From positions 2,728,001 through 2,792,000 of the forward strand of contig JAWZSP010000005.1 in NCBI GenBank assembly GCA_034401135.1: a DNA stretch of 64,000 nt. Reading direction: 5' to 3'. The translations under genes and the position numbers were made by a program. Under the pieces are notes generated by a model. It was not told where the DNA came from, ran no database searches, and was given only the letters and a program-made list of their open reading frames with translations. Of this stretch, positions 10,771-23,461 are shown one piece after another (position 1 is the first letter of the stretch; the number at the start of each line of letters is the position of its first letter). The stretch comes from Volutella citrinella (lineage: Eukaryota; Ascomycota; Sordariomycetes; Hypocreales; Nectriaceae).

Positions 10771-13700
10771 TTAGCCCTCGTCCTTCAGCTCCAATACCTC
10801 CATGTCTTTCTCTACACCGAGGAGGCCCAGCGCGTACGATGCGCGCTCTGACTTTGCAAGCACTACACGGTGGTCGTTGTTGCGCTCACGCTCTTCTAGG
10901 ACACGATCGATACGTCGCGGGTTCTGCCACACAGAAGCAGGCACCTCCGATTCTATGTCTGGGGCCCGTACATAGGGTGGTCCACGACCGATCTGAGCAG
11001 CCTTGATCCAACCAGATTCACAGCCGTCTGAGATCTGGCGTGCCGACTGCCACCCTGTAAGTCGGGCAATGTCAAGCAGCCTGCGGACGACCCAGTGACG
11101 CTGAGCATCGTCCCGATACTGGTCAATCGTTAGCAAAATTCCCACCAGCACAAAGCTTGAGAATATACCGACCTCGACGGCTGCCACGAACAAGCAGAAA
11201 CAGCTCTCAATGAAAGCTGCGCTGACTAGTGTACTGATCTCTGTCGACTCGGTGCAATCATCCGACAGCCCTGCAGCCACCCGCCCAAGCGAATTGGAAT
11301 ACTTCCCTGTATGTTGGGCGGCCATGCCCACAGCTTGCATAGCTGCGGGAGGCATCGACGGGTGGGATCGATACAAATGGATCATGCCCATGTAGTAGTT
11401 CATCCAAATGCCCGCCACTGAAAAGGTGCGGTACTGCAACGTCATGCCAAATGGGGAGTCCCTCCGATCCGAGTATTCTGGTCTGAGGGGCTGGAACTCG
11501 GGCCCGAGGCAGTTTTCAAATGCCTCGAACGCTTTCTTGATAGCTTCCCATTCTTGCAGAGCTGCCTGGAAACAGGTATCAAGGTCGTTTTCATCAGTGG
11601 CGTCGCTCAGAGGCGAGGAATCTCTTGGAGGTGTGAAGCCCATGGGCACTTTGAATTTCCCATGGGTCGGTACGATTCCCGGGAAGCTAGGAGGGGATCC
11701 TTCCCCTGGAGGGGGGCCTGCTCCCCGACTTGCTTTGCGCTTTCTCGCAACATCCTTTGAAGAGAAATCCACAAGACGGCCCAGCAGAAGAATGAGATGG
11801 TCATATGTTCCGTATCTAGCAAATATCAGCTGACTGAGCGTTGTGTTGGAACGTTTTCCGGGTTACTAACATTCCCTCAAGCTTTGACACTGATGCTCTA
11901 GGGGGGCATTGCGTCCAAAGATCATACTCCATGCTGCAAGGGTTAGCTCATAGTCTACATCATTGCTTGCATGTCATGTAAACTTACAATGGTTTTGTCC
12001 CTCCCAGCATACTCTGATAGACATCCATCTTACAATACCACCAATACAGGTCGCGTAGATTTTCGTATTGTTCGATATCTTTGTCAGTGGCCAAATCGTG
12101 ACTCACGTCAATCGGTTGGTCATCGCCCAGTCCATAATCCTCCGCAGTGACGTTATGGCCAGAAATGGTTCTCAAGAGATCGTAGTCAAGATCTATTAGT
12201 GCGCTTTGCGAGGTGACTCGGAATCCCGGGAAGAACGAGCTCATTTGATCCTGGTCTTCGGCATCCTTCTGCCGTTGTTTCATTCGTTTAACTGGCAAGC
12301 ACTTCCGCGTCATCTGGCGGAGGGGGATCTCTCGAAGCAGTATCCGGGCCCCAAATAAGTGGTTGCACCATTTTGTATGCTCGGCCGACCACACCTCGAA
12401 ATATGCCAGGAGAAGGGTGGCGGCCAGAGTCGCAGGTTGTGTTCTCCTCAGTGGAGCTCGCACATTTCTTGCTATTCGGCGAATCGAAAGATGATAGTGC
12501 TTCATCGCCGCAGTTGCGGGGATCTTTTGCAGCTTCGCTATTTGCAGACTAGCGAGGGCCAAGATGGCATGCAGAAGCGCCGGGTGGTTAAACGATATGA
12601 GTGGAAATGTATCTGGGAAGTCGAATCAGCACTCACACAGGCATCAGATAGAATTAAACTGCCGCTTACAACTCCAGAGGTTGTTCGAGCCTTTCAGAGT
12701 CGGGTCAAGAGTTGCCGTGTCATGGTCGAATGGGTGTCTCTCATATAGCGACATCGTGGGGCCGGTAGCGTGGATGAAGTGCAAAAAGATAGCCAGCATT
12801 CTGGGGTCCTTGAATTCTGACATGTGGGCTGAAGCTGTATACTCCGCAATTGCAGTGCTTTGGGCGAAAGTCGAGAAGCTTCGCACTTGAGTGCCGTGCT
12901 CGTCCCAAGCACCATTGAACTGCCTCACCATAGGACCAAGGACTTCTCGAGGGTCTCGAGTCTCGTCATCAGAATCCTCCATGAGGGCATCATCATCGGG
13001 GATATCATAGTCCCAGGCGTTGGCGACGGAAACGGAGCTCCTGCTGCTCTGGGTTGCCGAAGTCGCACTCGGCGTTGGCGTATCGCTTGGGTAGGAGCCG
13101 CGGCTCTGCGCGGAGTGTGGCGTACCAAACTGTCGTGATCGAGGATCTCCCCCAAACCCAGAATATTCTGTTGCCGGGGGGGAGGCGAGGGGGTTGTTTT
13201 GCGAGTACGGAACGTGTTGTGTGGGACTCAGGTTGATGCCGTATTCAGTCGGACTAATTGGGTGATGACCATACTGCCCATAAGCCTGGTTTGGCTGGTC
13301 CGGATAGCCAAATGGTGGTGAAGGCTTGGGAGCAATAGCAAGAAGCGAGCCCTGTGATGAGGACGGTTTGGGGTGAAACTGTCCGGGGAAGCTGGAAGGC
13401 CCCGGCGGATACATGGCTGGGCCATAAGCAGCGCCCTGGACCGCACCCATGGGATCTTTGAAGACTACGCGTTGGCTGTATCCTTCGCATTGCCGCTTAG
13501 ACTTGATGCAGTTGTTGCAAGTCGGTCTTCCCTCATCGCATTTGATTCGCCTCTTGCGACAGGCTTGATTCAAGAGACAAGTCAGCATAGGAATCGAGCA
13601 AGTGCACAAAAGGGAATGAAACATTGAGGTCCATTTGCGGGTTAGACTCACTTAGACAGCCTGTCTTTGTCCTCTTCCGTACGTTGGACCTCTTTTGACC

Positions 13701-13790
13701 GTCGTTCTTGCCGTCGTCTTCATGTTGGCCTGGCGGTGGTGGAGGGTTTTGAGGCCCCGAACCCGCAGGCACCGAGTCGAGATCTACCAT
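10771..13790 (-). CDS. Zn2Cys6 (C6 zinc cluster) transcription factor
   Basis: Five exons in transcription order, 13790-13652, 13563-12670, 12612-11998 extended to 11988, 11933-11871 and 11815-10771, give about 921 residues with all phases consistent. The N-terminus is Pro-rich and then basic. The zinc cluster at residues about 44-73 reads GCLTCRKRRIKC followed by CNNC and a last Cys (CEGY), the Gal4-type spacing. Intron 1 falls between the first and second cysteine. A long disordered linker rich in Pro, Ser and Tyr follows, then an acidic patch, and a helical middle region after FSTFAQSTAIAEY that resembles the fungal-specific regulatory domain of many C6 factors. It should act in the nucleus as a DNA-binding regulator. 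Its target genes cannot be told from the sequence. The gene is preceded by 7.8 kb without any gene. Confidence 0.88.
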
Positions 13791-16700
13791 CACGGCTGGT
13801 GTCTTATTCCTCAGTCTCAGTTCAGGGGTTCTTGTATCCCTCTATGTTCAAATGATTGATTTCCGAGTAGGTAGTTGTCAGCAGCCTTCACATCATGCGT
13901 CCAGATGCCGTGAGATTGAAAAGAGCGAGCCAAGCCAGCCAGTGTTGTCTCGGCACCCCAGTAATGGAAGAGTCGCTGAGAGTGGAGAGGCCAGTTAGAG
14001 TAGCGGTCGAAGCAGCCAGCAGAAGCCGCGGTTTCCGAATTTCGCAATCAGATGGCCTGGCGTGAGGAGGCTGGGCAGGGTATGCAGCCCAGAGTGCTCA
14101 GACAAGATTATGCCCCAGGAGGTCGATGGTGGGGAGTAAGAGCAGACAGGGGAGTGGTAAGAGGAGCTGGAGGAGCGACAGAAGGAACGGCAGGCCGGCG
14201 GTGGCGGAGCTAGGCTATCTATTTAGAAGTTGCGCGGAGGGACTGAAACATGATCGTGTAACTCAGGACGGCGGTTTACCAATCCAGCCTGGTGGCCGGC
14301 CTGGGCAGCGCAGAGGTTGTGTGTCCGTCTTGTCTGAGTCCGTCTGGTCTGTGTGCCGTCTCTGTCTGGCCTTGGCCTCGGCCTGGGCGGCCTGGCACAA
14401 CTGGTGTCCTGGGAAAGACAGCCCAGCGAGGCGAGGCGAGGTGAGCGAGCCTCTCAATCTCGCAGTTGTGAGGTTACAATCTTCCCCTGCAAGGCCCCAA
14501 GGTGTCGAGACGGGCAAGCGCAGGCAATGAAAGCGAAAGGGTACCGCCAACAGAAGGGCGATGCCTGCAAGCAGTAGCAGTAGCAGCAGCAGGAGCGGTA
14601 GCGGTAGCGGTAGCAGCAGAAGAAAAGGTAAGTGTGGATGCCGCCCAACGCGAAGCCGAGTGAAGCCAAGCACCGCCAAGTGGGATCAAGCTGTGGCCCT
14701 GGCTGATCTCGAGGGGCATGTCCAGTGCCGTGTAGGTGTTGGAGACGAGCAGGAGCCCAGAGCTTCCCTTGGTTTTGTCTTGTGGGAGGGTCGTGGTCGA
14801 GGCCGCCTAACCTCCTGGGTACTGCGGATGTAGGACGAGTCTCCAAAGCCACCACCCACTGAAGAGGTCCGGGCGATGCGCCAAAGCAGGTACCGCCCAC
14901 AGTTAGGAGGGGTTGGTTGGGTGGTGCCAGTGGACAGCACCAGTGGAGCGGGGTGGTACTGGTACCTAGCCCTCTGTTTTAGATGCATGCACTGTGGGGG
15001 AACCATCGGGCGGGCACCCACTAACGACGTTGGATGATGCGCCGATTCACCAGGACGAGGTCCTTGACATTTTGAGGCAAGGGGCCGAACGAGAATGTGC
15101 ACGTGAGACAACAGAAGGAAACAGCGACAACTTTCTGTCTTTCCTCAGTGGGTTTGTTTCCTCTCTCTTTTCGCCCAGGGAAAGCGTATAGGCGTATGAG
15201 AGCAAGACGCGTGTTATCCATCATCCTGTCAGGTGTTGTTCGGTAAGGTAGGCTTCTTGACAGCTGCTACACAGACGAGGGCAATCATCTCCGCGATCCA
15301 AGACTGCCATTTTGGGGGCGCTGCCACAGCAGAGAGAAACCTAGGTCTCACGTAGGCACCTCGTACTCCGTACCTTCAGTTGAAGTCCATTGGTAGGATA
15401 CTTCGTAGCCAAGGTGAGTAGCCAGCCCGCCTTGTCAGTCTGTCACTCGATGCATAAGCAATTTGTGTGAGCAATCAACAAAACCCCTAGCGCCGGCCGA
15501 AGTTGCTGGGCAGGATATACCCCCTCTGGCCCCTACCTTACCTCGCTGTCGTAGGGACTCTTTGGATGTCACACAAGTTGAACACACATGAGCACACTGG
15601 CTTTGCATGCCGTTCATCTATGCCTGCAAAGGATAAAGGTTCCCAGATGGTGGGTGTCACGGAGCAAGTCGGCGCGAAGACGAGGTTCTGATCGACGCAA
15701 CGAGCCCGGAAGGGCAACTCTGTGACGTCCGGATATTTGCCCTGACAAGGGCAAGGGAAGGAACCAAACGCCCCAGCAGGTGCATCCATCGGTCCCAGCG
15801 AATTCCCCCCCCTGTTGTTCGAGGTCATCGGTAAAGGTTAAGTAAGGTAACTATGGAGCGCCAGTGGTGCAAGCAAACAAAGTAGCCCAGCCTCGCACTT
15901 TACTCCTCCTCAACCCTCTATATAATAATACGGTGGTGTTATGGAATCCACGAAAAAACGCCATCCCCATCTACAGTACGACGACATTGATCATCGATGT
16001 CCCTGAGCACCCACTCTGAGATGCTCCGCAGATTCGAGGCCATCCTAAAACAGGCATAGTTGCTCTCTTAGCATGCTTGCCACTGACAGCGAGCGCGCCA
16101 CACGCTAGCTCCCTATCTTCCATGGCTGCCACCCCCCCGCCTAAAAAAAAACCGTGGGCGCATTGCGGTGAGTGGTAGAAGCTCGGAACGCCGTGGATTC
16201 CGGGGGCCGCAATGCCCGGAACTTCAGGATGGATTGTGATTTGTTGCCGCCCCAGGCAGGTCTCTCCTCTGGGATGAAGACGGGCAGCAGCAGTACTCTT
16301 GGAGAAGATTCGCATGGCACTCTTAGCATCTATACTGCAGTTGCTACCATCAAAGGGCAATTGACAGTGCTGATGTCCAGTATTTGTGCCCGTTTGGGTA
16401 TCCACATAGCCTTTTGCTGGAGGCGCGACGTGCATTCCCAACGAGTTCTGGCCTCGGCATCCTCGATTCGCAAAATCAAAGAGAGTTGGGCAAATCAGGA
16501 TCAATTGAATGCCCAGGATCCATTCCAGGCTCCGGTTGGCTTGGCCCAGGTGCCTTGCGTTCCCATCGGCGCTATCCTTCCCCTCTCTTCGGACTTTTCC
16601 TCTTTCTCCGCGAATGGCTACGTCCTCCGTTCCGTACCTTACGTAGGACGTGGCCTATTAATTATAACCCCTCCGCCCCTCTCAAGAGCTCGCTCCTGCA

Positions 16701-19700
16701 GCGGTCGCTACGAGATTGATACGTAATGGCTGGTGCTGAGTTGTCGCTGTTTTGCGAAACTAAGTACTAAGGTACATTAGGCTACTGGGGGTCTGGTCGC
16801 AAGCCGCTAATGGCTTGGCAAAGCCTCCTACATGCGGCCAAGTGAGTCTTGGGAAGGTCCAAGTCTCCAGCCAGGTGCATGTACCAAATACACATCAACG
16901 TGGGAGTGGATGGCGCTTGGGGATGCCACATCTCGACGTAATTTGACGGTTATGCCCTTGCCAACATCATACATGTTTGCTTGGTGTCGGGAGGCCGGAT
17001 ATACGAGAGAGAGATGCTGCTGCGGGGGAAGCCCAGGAGCAATGATGTCTTTCCCAGGTACTACCTCTCCTTAGGTACAGAGTAAGGTACGTAATTACAT
17101 GGAGACATCTCAATGAGGGCCCTGCTGTGAATCCCCAGTGTTTCACTCTCCCACCAGCAACTATCGTCTCCCCTCCACACCGTCCGAGGGCATCAACCTT
17201 TTTCGGTATAGGCTAAGATAGCGGCCTATGTTGCCGCGTCTGTACGTGATTCTTCGGCCATCCATGTGTCCGGCCGGTCCTTAACTCTTAGCACCAAGTC
17301 TAATTAGTAGTAACTACCTTCTTGTCGGTTCTGCCCGGTCCAGCCTTATTATTATTATCCCTCCCGCCTTAGGAGAATAAGCCTTCTCTTGAGTGGCAGG
17401 CCGGGTCGGCATCCTCTGATTTCTTGCCCTGGGTGGTGTGTCGATCGAATCTGGCGTGGGTGCTTCAACTAGCCCAGCCACCCATGCAGCCACTGACCCA
17501 TACACCACACACACACACACCAAACCACCCCGATATACCGGCCTCTTTTTGAACAATATGGCCTTCCTTCCGAGCCACCCACATCGCAAGGGGCTCGCAC
17601 ACGCAAAGTACAGAGCTCGCAAACGAAGGGGCTTGCGCATGGAAAGCTCAGTCGCTTGGCAGTCCCTCTCCTGCACCGACATGCCGGAACTCAGGGAAGC
17701 CTGCCCCCCCCCCAGGGTCCCGACTCCCGAGAGCATCTGTCCATCTCATCTCGTATCGGCCAGCCGGTGCGAACTGCCCCGTCCATACATCCGTACGCAC
17801 ATCCTTGCACCTCTGATCTGCGCTTGAGATTAGCCCAAGTTGAACGGCTGCTCGCTCGAGTTGCACAGCCGAGAGAAGCACCGGCGCACCCACTTCTCTT
17901 CAAGTCAAGTGCCTGCATTGCCGCCCTCCCCGTCCACATCCAGGGCTCAACTCTCAAGCCAGTGTCAGGAGGGGGGGTCTAGCTTTCGCCGGAGCATGTG
18001 GCCGACCGGCCACTAGCATCATGCCAATCCCATCCCGGATCGGCTGGTCTTTGCAGCCTCGTCGTGCTGATGCGGTTTCCAACAAGGCCGCCTCTGTGCA
18101 ACACAAACATTGCACCAAGTCGCACAGGACAGGCCTTCGTCTCCCTCCTCGTTTCCCTCCTCGTCTCCAGCCCATGTACAGCTGTTCCAGCCTACGGTGA
18201 GTGTCATGGTTTTCACATCTCGCTGGATACACCCACCACCCTTGCACGACAGACTCGCCTAGATCAGTCACAGGCCCAATCTTTGGCCAGCCTTTGGCCG
18301 CATGTCCGCACAATCGTCATTCATGGCTGGTCCTTTACTGGGAGTATCAAGTAGTTGCAGTAGTTTGCCTTGCGTCGCTAGTTGTCCACATCGCCGCCCA
18401 ACTAACGACGCAGTTCTGACGTTGGCCCATCCAACCCAAGCCATCATCATACATTTGCCATACAAACTGGAAACTCTAGCAAACGTGTGCTACAGCCAGC
18501 TTTCAAGTGCGGCAATCATATTCGTGGCGACGGCATGTCTCAGACTCATGCAGAATGTGGTCAGCTCCCGACCGACGTCGTTGAAGGGCGACATTGTCTT
18601 TCCAAGGTGGTGCGACACAGGACATGCATGGTGCAAGTCACAAGCCCTGATGCCTAGACGCATCCGATGACAAGAATAGCTTCACTTTCGGCGTCTGCTG
18701 TCCCACAGTGCAAGTCACTCCAAGTTGGAATCATTTGGGCCACAGCCACCTCCAGAAGCGACACCCAAGGGAGATGGCCCGGTTTCGAAGCGGCAGCATG
18801 TTGCGAATCCGGGCCACATGCCACTATCCTCTCCTCAGCTGCTTGTCTTCTTTAGGGGCTCAGGGGGGACTCTGTTTCCTCTTCTCGTCGTTCTTCCTGA
18901 ACCCACACCAGGTTCAGGATCCGCAGATGTGTTACCATGCTCGGCTCGCTCTCCCCACAGCTTAAGCAACTGCATGGCTACAAGGCTTGGCCTGAGCTTT
19001 ACCGCCAAATGCTCTTGTGTTCCGAAGCAATAGCCTACGTCGTGGGCTCCGCGCGGGAACTCAAGCCGGTTGCCTCCATCTCTGCACTGATTCGACCTTG
19101 CTTGCCCAAGCACATCTCAGCCACGAGCCCGCATTGACCAGGATCATCGTGGGCCTGTGTCTGTGTTCCGTCAGAACCGAGTCGTATGTCAAATTCAGTA
19201 ATTACACGATGGCTTGCCATGGCCTTCTTCCCCTAATACTCACTGCTGCTGGTCGTTCCCCGCCTCCGTCTCCGCCCTCTGCGCCGACGGCCAGGCCAGC
19301 CAGCCATCATAAACACGGTCCGAAGGATTAATCGTGTGGCCCGGGGCTTGTTCAAACACCCCCCGGTATCACAAAGCCCGGTCTTGTGATAAACATACAT
19401 GCTACACAAGTTCGCCCCCTCCGTTTGGTACGCCTTTCCTTCCAGTGAGCCAGTAACAGCCAGGATTTGACGCCTCCCTCTCGGTGAAGCCGTTTCTCTT
19501 CGGCGTCATAATCAGCCGTATTGGCATTCTCGGTTTTCACTGAGTCGCATCATAATTCGGTTTCACAGAAAAGCATGTGTAAATGCCAGTGGGCTTTCTC
19601 AAGCACATGTAGATGTACTGTAACCCAGGCCAACAGGCAGCCAGCTAAGCTCCGGCACCAGCCAGAGAGATGGGTGTTCTGCTCAATGCCTATCCCCACA

Positions 19701-21588
19701 AATTTTAAGATTCTATGAGTCCAGCATCCAGTTGAAGGCCATGCTGTTTCATCTGTCAGCCAATATCACTATTACGGCATGACTGAAAGCGGATAACTGA
19801 GATGTCAATGAAGACAGACTTCGAAGTGTAAGCGCAACGTTTGGCAATACATGATATGTAACTTCCAGACTTAGTCGCCCAGGGGGGCCAAAACTGGTGT
19901 GAGATTCCATGGAGACATCTTCCACAAAATATCGGACAGGAGACGGGCGGTCAGGGCAGTAGACATTGTTCTTGTATGAAGAGATACGAACGTTGCCATT
20001 GACCCCTCGCTGAGCATGTTCCGAGCTGCTAGTTCTCGTTAGCTCCCCCCCAAGAAGCCAGCTCTATTCAACATGGACAATTTTGCAAGAAGCAGCTTCA
20101 GGACTGCAGTACATGTTGTTGTATAGCAACTACCTCTGCTACCTACCAAGGTTATCGCGAAAAGAGCGAGCATTTCCGCCGATGGTGCTGCAACAATTCG
20201 TCTGTTTCAATCAGCACCGCGAGGTCAACTTCAACTTACAGAGCGGAATTGCGGTACCAGTTGTACTGTCTACTTGGCTTTAACTAAGAGAAACCGTTGT
20301 AATTCAAGTCGAGAATAGGGTGAGCTTAAAGCAATCTCAGTACTTAAGGCCAGTGTATCGATTCCCAACTGTCCCTAGTGATTGCTATTTATTTGCAGGG
20401 GTGACGACGTCCTCACCATAAGGTCGTGCCATTCTCCCCGGAAAGCTGATATAGAAGACGTGAAATCCTGAAAGAGCCGGTGGAGTCTTCTCGATACTAA
20501 GAGTAAACCGGAAGGCCCTTTGTAATGTGAGTTGATGTCAAGGGACTTCATGGAGCATTGAGCGAAGAGATGGTTAAGCCCCGATATCTTCTTGGGGTCC
20601 CCCAAGCGGCAGCTTCACAGCCAGAGACAACTCAGCGCTAGTACACTCCGTAAATTTTCATGTGGCAAGCAAGGGCTTACGGGCAGTGGGCAAGGTTGTC
20701 GTCGATGCTTGGGCACATTGCATCCAGCATGGCCCTCGTGGATGTGGCAGGAACCTATTGGGATTGAACAGAAATTCTGAGGAAAATTTCTGAATCCTTT
20801 AACTAAAACTTCCAGTCTTTTTTTTTTCCCTTGGCTCTAGAACGGTTGAAGGGGCAAACGCTTCAAGATCCAGATCCACAGCATCAGAGTTGAAATGGGC
20901 TCTTTACTGCGTCGGTTACTCAATTCAATCCAACTCGCCCATAAAAAGCTCACTAAACCGGACTTCCTCGTTTTATGACGAGACATATGCGCAGATTTAT
21001 TTGGCCAAGGCATTTCACATTCCCAGTCATTTCTGTATGGATGAGGTGGCAACCACGAGTGCTGGTGTCCGCCTGTCCCTCCAATCCACGACCTGCCAGC
21101 GAGGAAAGGAGAAAAATTACCACATTTCCATCATAAAAAGTTCACATTCCCCTAAAGCAAATTATTCCCACACACTAGTATTTCTAGCAAGTCAAAAGTA
21201 GCCGCCAGGTTGCTATCGTTCCTGGGACGATTGATGTCGCTGCCAGTGAATCCGGGTCTAATATGCGAGTTCAATACAGCCGCTTCTAGTTAAGAGCCCA
21301 CCCAATCGCAAAAGATGAAGTACATTTGAAGTTGATGCAGTACTTTCAAAAGCGAGAACGGCCCTTGCATCAATGCAAATAGTTATTGTCTGCTTTCATA
21401 CTCTCCGTCGGCCATTGGCTCATACGTCTCGAGGTGAGCTAGCTCGGCCCCCCCCCCCCACCAGCCGCCATGGATGCTGCAGTAGAAAGTGTTATCGATA
21501 AGGAAAATAAATTCGTCCCTCTTCACAAGCCTGGATCAAACCAAACAGCCTCACCAAGTCCTTCACGCCAGTTTCCCAATTCACCAAA
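13791..21588. other. 7.8-kb gene-free interval between the Zn2Cys6 gene and RRP8
   Basis: No open frame here shows a recognisable domain, a coherent exon chain or a good start context. The part nearest 13.8 kb is probably the leader and promoter of the Zn2Cys6 gene. It holds an AGC-type microsatellite (14571-14619), one GTACTCCGTAC motif (15363-15373), a TATA-like run near 15920 and two copies of a 12-bp motif (17099 and 19909). From about 19.7 to 21.4 kb the base composition is visibly more AT-rich than in the rest of the interval, which could reflect decayed repeat DNA. I found no transposase remnant or terminal repeat to support that. Confidence 0.5.
14571..14619. repeat. AGC/GGTAGC trinucleotide microsatellite
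   Basis: This is an imperfect tract of AGC-type triplets moving from GCAGTAGCAG through AGCAGCAGC to repeated GGTAGC. It is not inside any supported gene. It creates long Ser/Gly or Ala/Thr open frames on both strands that are artefacts. Confidence 0.85.
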
Positions 21589-23067
21589 ATGTTCGCCGTG
21601 CCCGGATGGTCGGTTTCGGCAGACGGCCTCAAGGCCGAACAGCCCTCCAGCGGAAACAGCGCGCCCGGGGCAAAGTCCAAGAAGCGGAAGCGCACCGCCG
21701 CCGCCAGAGCCGCCGCACAAGTCGAGAATGTCACAGAGTCGACAGTCGCCGACCTGTGGGAATCCGTCATCGAGGGCAAGAAGAGCGACACCGCAAAGGC
21801 CGACAAGTCCGCCAAACGGCAGAAGAAGCAAGGAGACGCTCAGGCGGAGGATGGCGCGAAGAAGGCCGACAGGAAACAGAGCGATGCGCCCGCGCAGAAG
21901 AAGGACAAGAAGCAGAAGCAGAAGAAGTCGAAGGAGTCCACGGGCAACGACGACGGACCCAATGCAGCCGATTCCGAGCCCAAGACACTAGACAATGATG
22001 CAGCTGCATCAGCTCCTCCTCCTCCCCCTGCTGCTCCTCCGGCGGCTCCCAAGCTCACCCCTCTACAAGCTTCGATGAGGGAGAAGCTCGTCTCCGCCCG
22101 CTTCCGCCACCTCAACGAGACGCTCTACACCCGCCCCTCGGAGGAGGCCTACCAGCTTTTCCAGGATTCCCCCGAGATGTTTGGCGAGTACCACGAGGGC
22201 TTCCGCCGCCAAGTCAAAGTCTGGCCGGAGAACCCCGTCGACAGCTTCCTGGCCGACATCCGCGCGCGCGGCCGCGTCCGCCCCAGCAAGGGCCGCCCCG
22301 GCGCCGCCCCCCTTCCGCTCGCCAAAACGATCCTGCCGCGGACGGTCCAAGAGTGCACCATCGCCGATCTGGGCTGCGGCGACGCGCGCATCGCCGAGGC
22401 CCTGCAGAAGGACGGCAAGAAGCTCCGCGTCGTCGTCAAGAGCTTTGACCTCCAGAGCCCCAGCCCGCTCGTCACAAAGGCCGACATTGCCAACCTGCCC
22501 ATCCCCGATGGGTCTGTCAACGTGGCCATCTTTTGCCTCGCGCTGATGGGCACCAACTGGGTTGACTTTGTTGAGGAGGCCTTCCGCATCCTGCACTGGA
22601 AGGGAGAGCTCTGGGTCGCCGAGATCAAGAGCCGCTTCGGCCCCGTCCGCTCCAAGAACGCTCCCGTCACGCATAGCGTCGGTAATCGCAAGAAGCTGGC
22701 GGCCGGCAAGAAGGCCAAGTCGGCCAGGAGTGAGGCCGAGGCTGCCGTCAACGACGAGGATCTTTCCGTCGAGGTGGACGGCATGGAGGATCGACGTCGT
22801 GAAACCGATGTGTCTGCGTTTGTCGAGGTGCTGAGAACGCGTGGTTTCGTCCTCCAGGGCGATAGAGAGGCCATCGATTCGTCCAACAAGATGTTTGTCA
22901 AGATGCACTTTGTCAAGGGAACCTCCCCCACCAAGGGCAAACACGTCAAGGCCCAGGAGGCCCCCAGGGGTAAGAGGCCCATCATCCGCAAGATTGACCC
23001 CATTGATGAGGAGCCCGAGGTGAATGAAGCCTCGATTTTGAAGCCTTGCGTCTACAAGATACGATAA
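21589..23067 (+). CDS. RRP8: Ribosomal RNA-processing protein 8 (25S rRNA m1A methyltransferase)
   Basis: This is one uninterrupted frame of 492 residues starting at an ATG in a good context. The first 150 residues are basic and disordered with KKRKR and Lys/Gln-rich runs, as expected for nucleolar targeting. The Rrp8 domain starts near residue 165 (FRHLNETLYT). The SAM-binding motif I, IADLGCGDARIAEAL, lies near 257, followed by DIANLPIPDGSV and FCLALMGTNWVDF. In yeast, Rrp8 methylates an adenine (N1) of 25S rRNA and supports early pre-rRNA cleavage. The protein is about 100 residues longer than the yeast enzyme because of the N-terminus and a Lys/Glu-rich insert near 375-400. It is convergent with DDI1. 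An A-rich AATAAA-like signal near 23206-23213 may be the polyadenylation site. Confidence 0.94.
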   Translation: MFAVPGWSVSADGLKAEQPSSGNSAPGAKSKKRKRTAAARAAAQVENVTESTVADLWESVIEGKKSDTAKADKSAKRQKKQGDAQAEDGAKKADRKQSDAPAQKKDKKQKQKKSKESTGNDDGPNAADSEPKTLDNDAAASAPPPPPAAPPAAPKLTPLQASMREKLVSARFRHLNETLYTRPSEEAYQLFQDSPEMFGEYHEGFRRQVKVWPENPVDSFLADIRARGRVRPSKGRPGAAPLPLAKTILPRTVQECTIADLGCGDARIAEALQKDGKKLRVVVKSFDLQSPSPLVTKADIANLPIPDGSVNVAIFCLALMGTNWVDFVEEAFRILHWKGELWVAEIKSRFGPVRSKNAPVTHSVGNRKKLAAGKKAKSARSEAEAAVNDEDLSVEVDGMEDRRRETDVSAFVEVLRTRGFVLQGDREAIDSSNKMFVKMHFVKGTSPTKGKHVKAQEAPRGKRPIIRKIDPIDEEPEVNEASILKPCVYKIR

Positions 23068-23461
23068 AAAGCCGAGCGGAATGTGCTGTCAGCAAGGGCC
23101 AACACGAGATGGCAACCTTGGGGTATATATGGTTTCTTGTCAATGTCTATACCTGGTTTGGGATTGGGGACATGGTAGCGCAACATGCAATGAATTAGGT
23201 ACACTCAAATAAAAAAAATTTTCCCTTGCTTGGAGTTGTATTTCCTGGTCATGCAAGCATCATCATAAAAACAGGTCGAAATCAATCACTCAGGCGGGGT
23301 CACTTTTCTTCTATCCGCCCCGCGCCATGAGCAGCCTAGAACCCCATTTCTAATTCGGATCCTCACACGCCGAAACTCTGAACGTCCATCCCAAATCCCG
23401 GCGCCCTAGCCACGAAACGTGGCGAATCCCCTGCCATGTTGTAAAAACCACAGCCCATACC
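23068..23461. terminator. Convergent 3' region of RRP8 and DDI1
   Basis: This is a 394-bp interval between two stop codons. An AAATAAAAAAAA run starting near 23207 on the plus strand is a plausible RRP8 polyadenylation signal. I see nothing else in the interval. Confidence 0.45.

Noticed and set aside
15971..16504. 177-residue minus-strand frame in the 7.8-kb gap
   Set aside because: It overlaps an equally long plus-strand frame (16172-16726). Neither has a domain.
20375..20605. Ankyrin-like remnant
   Set aside because: The likeness is limited to one short segment. It is kept only as a low-interest note, not as a pseudogene call.
22063..22944. 293-residue antisense frame over RRP8
   Set aside because: It is a codon-bias shadow of the Rrp8 methyltransferase domain, with no independent motif.
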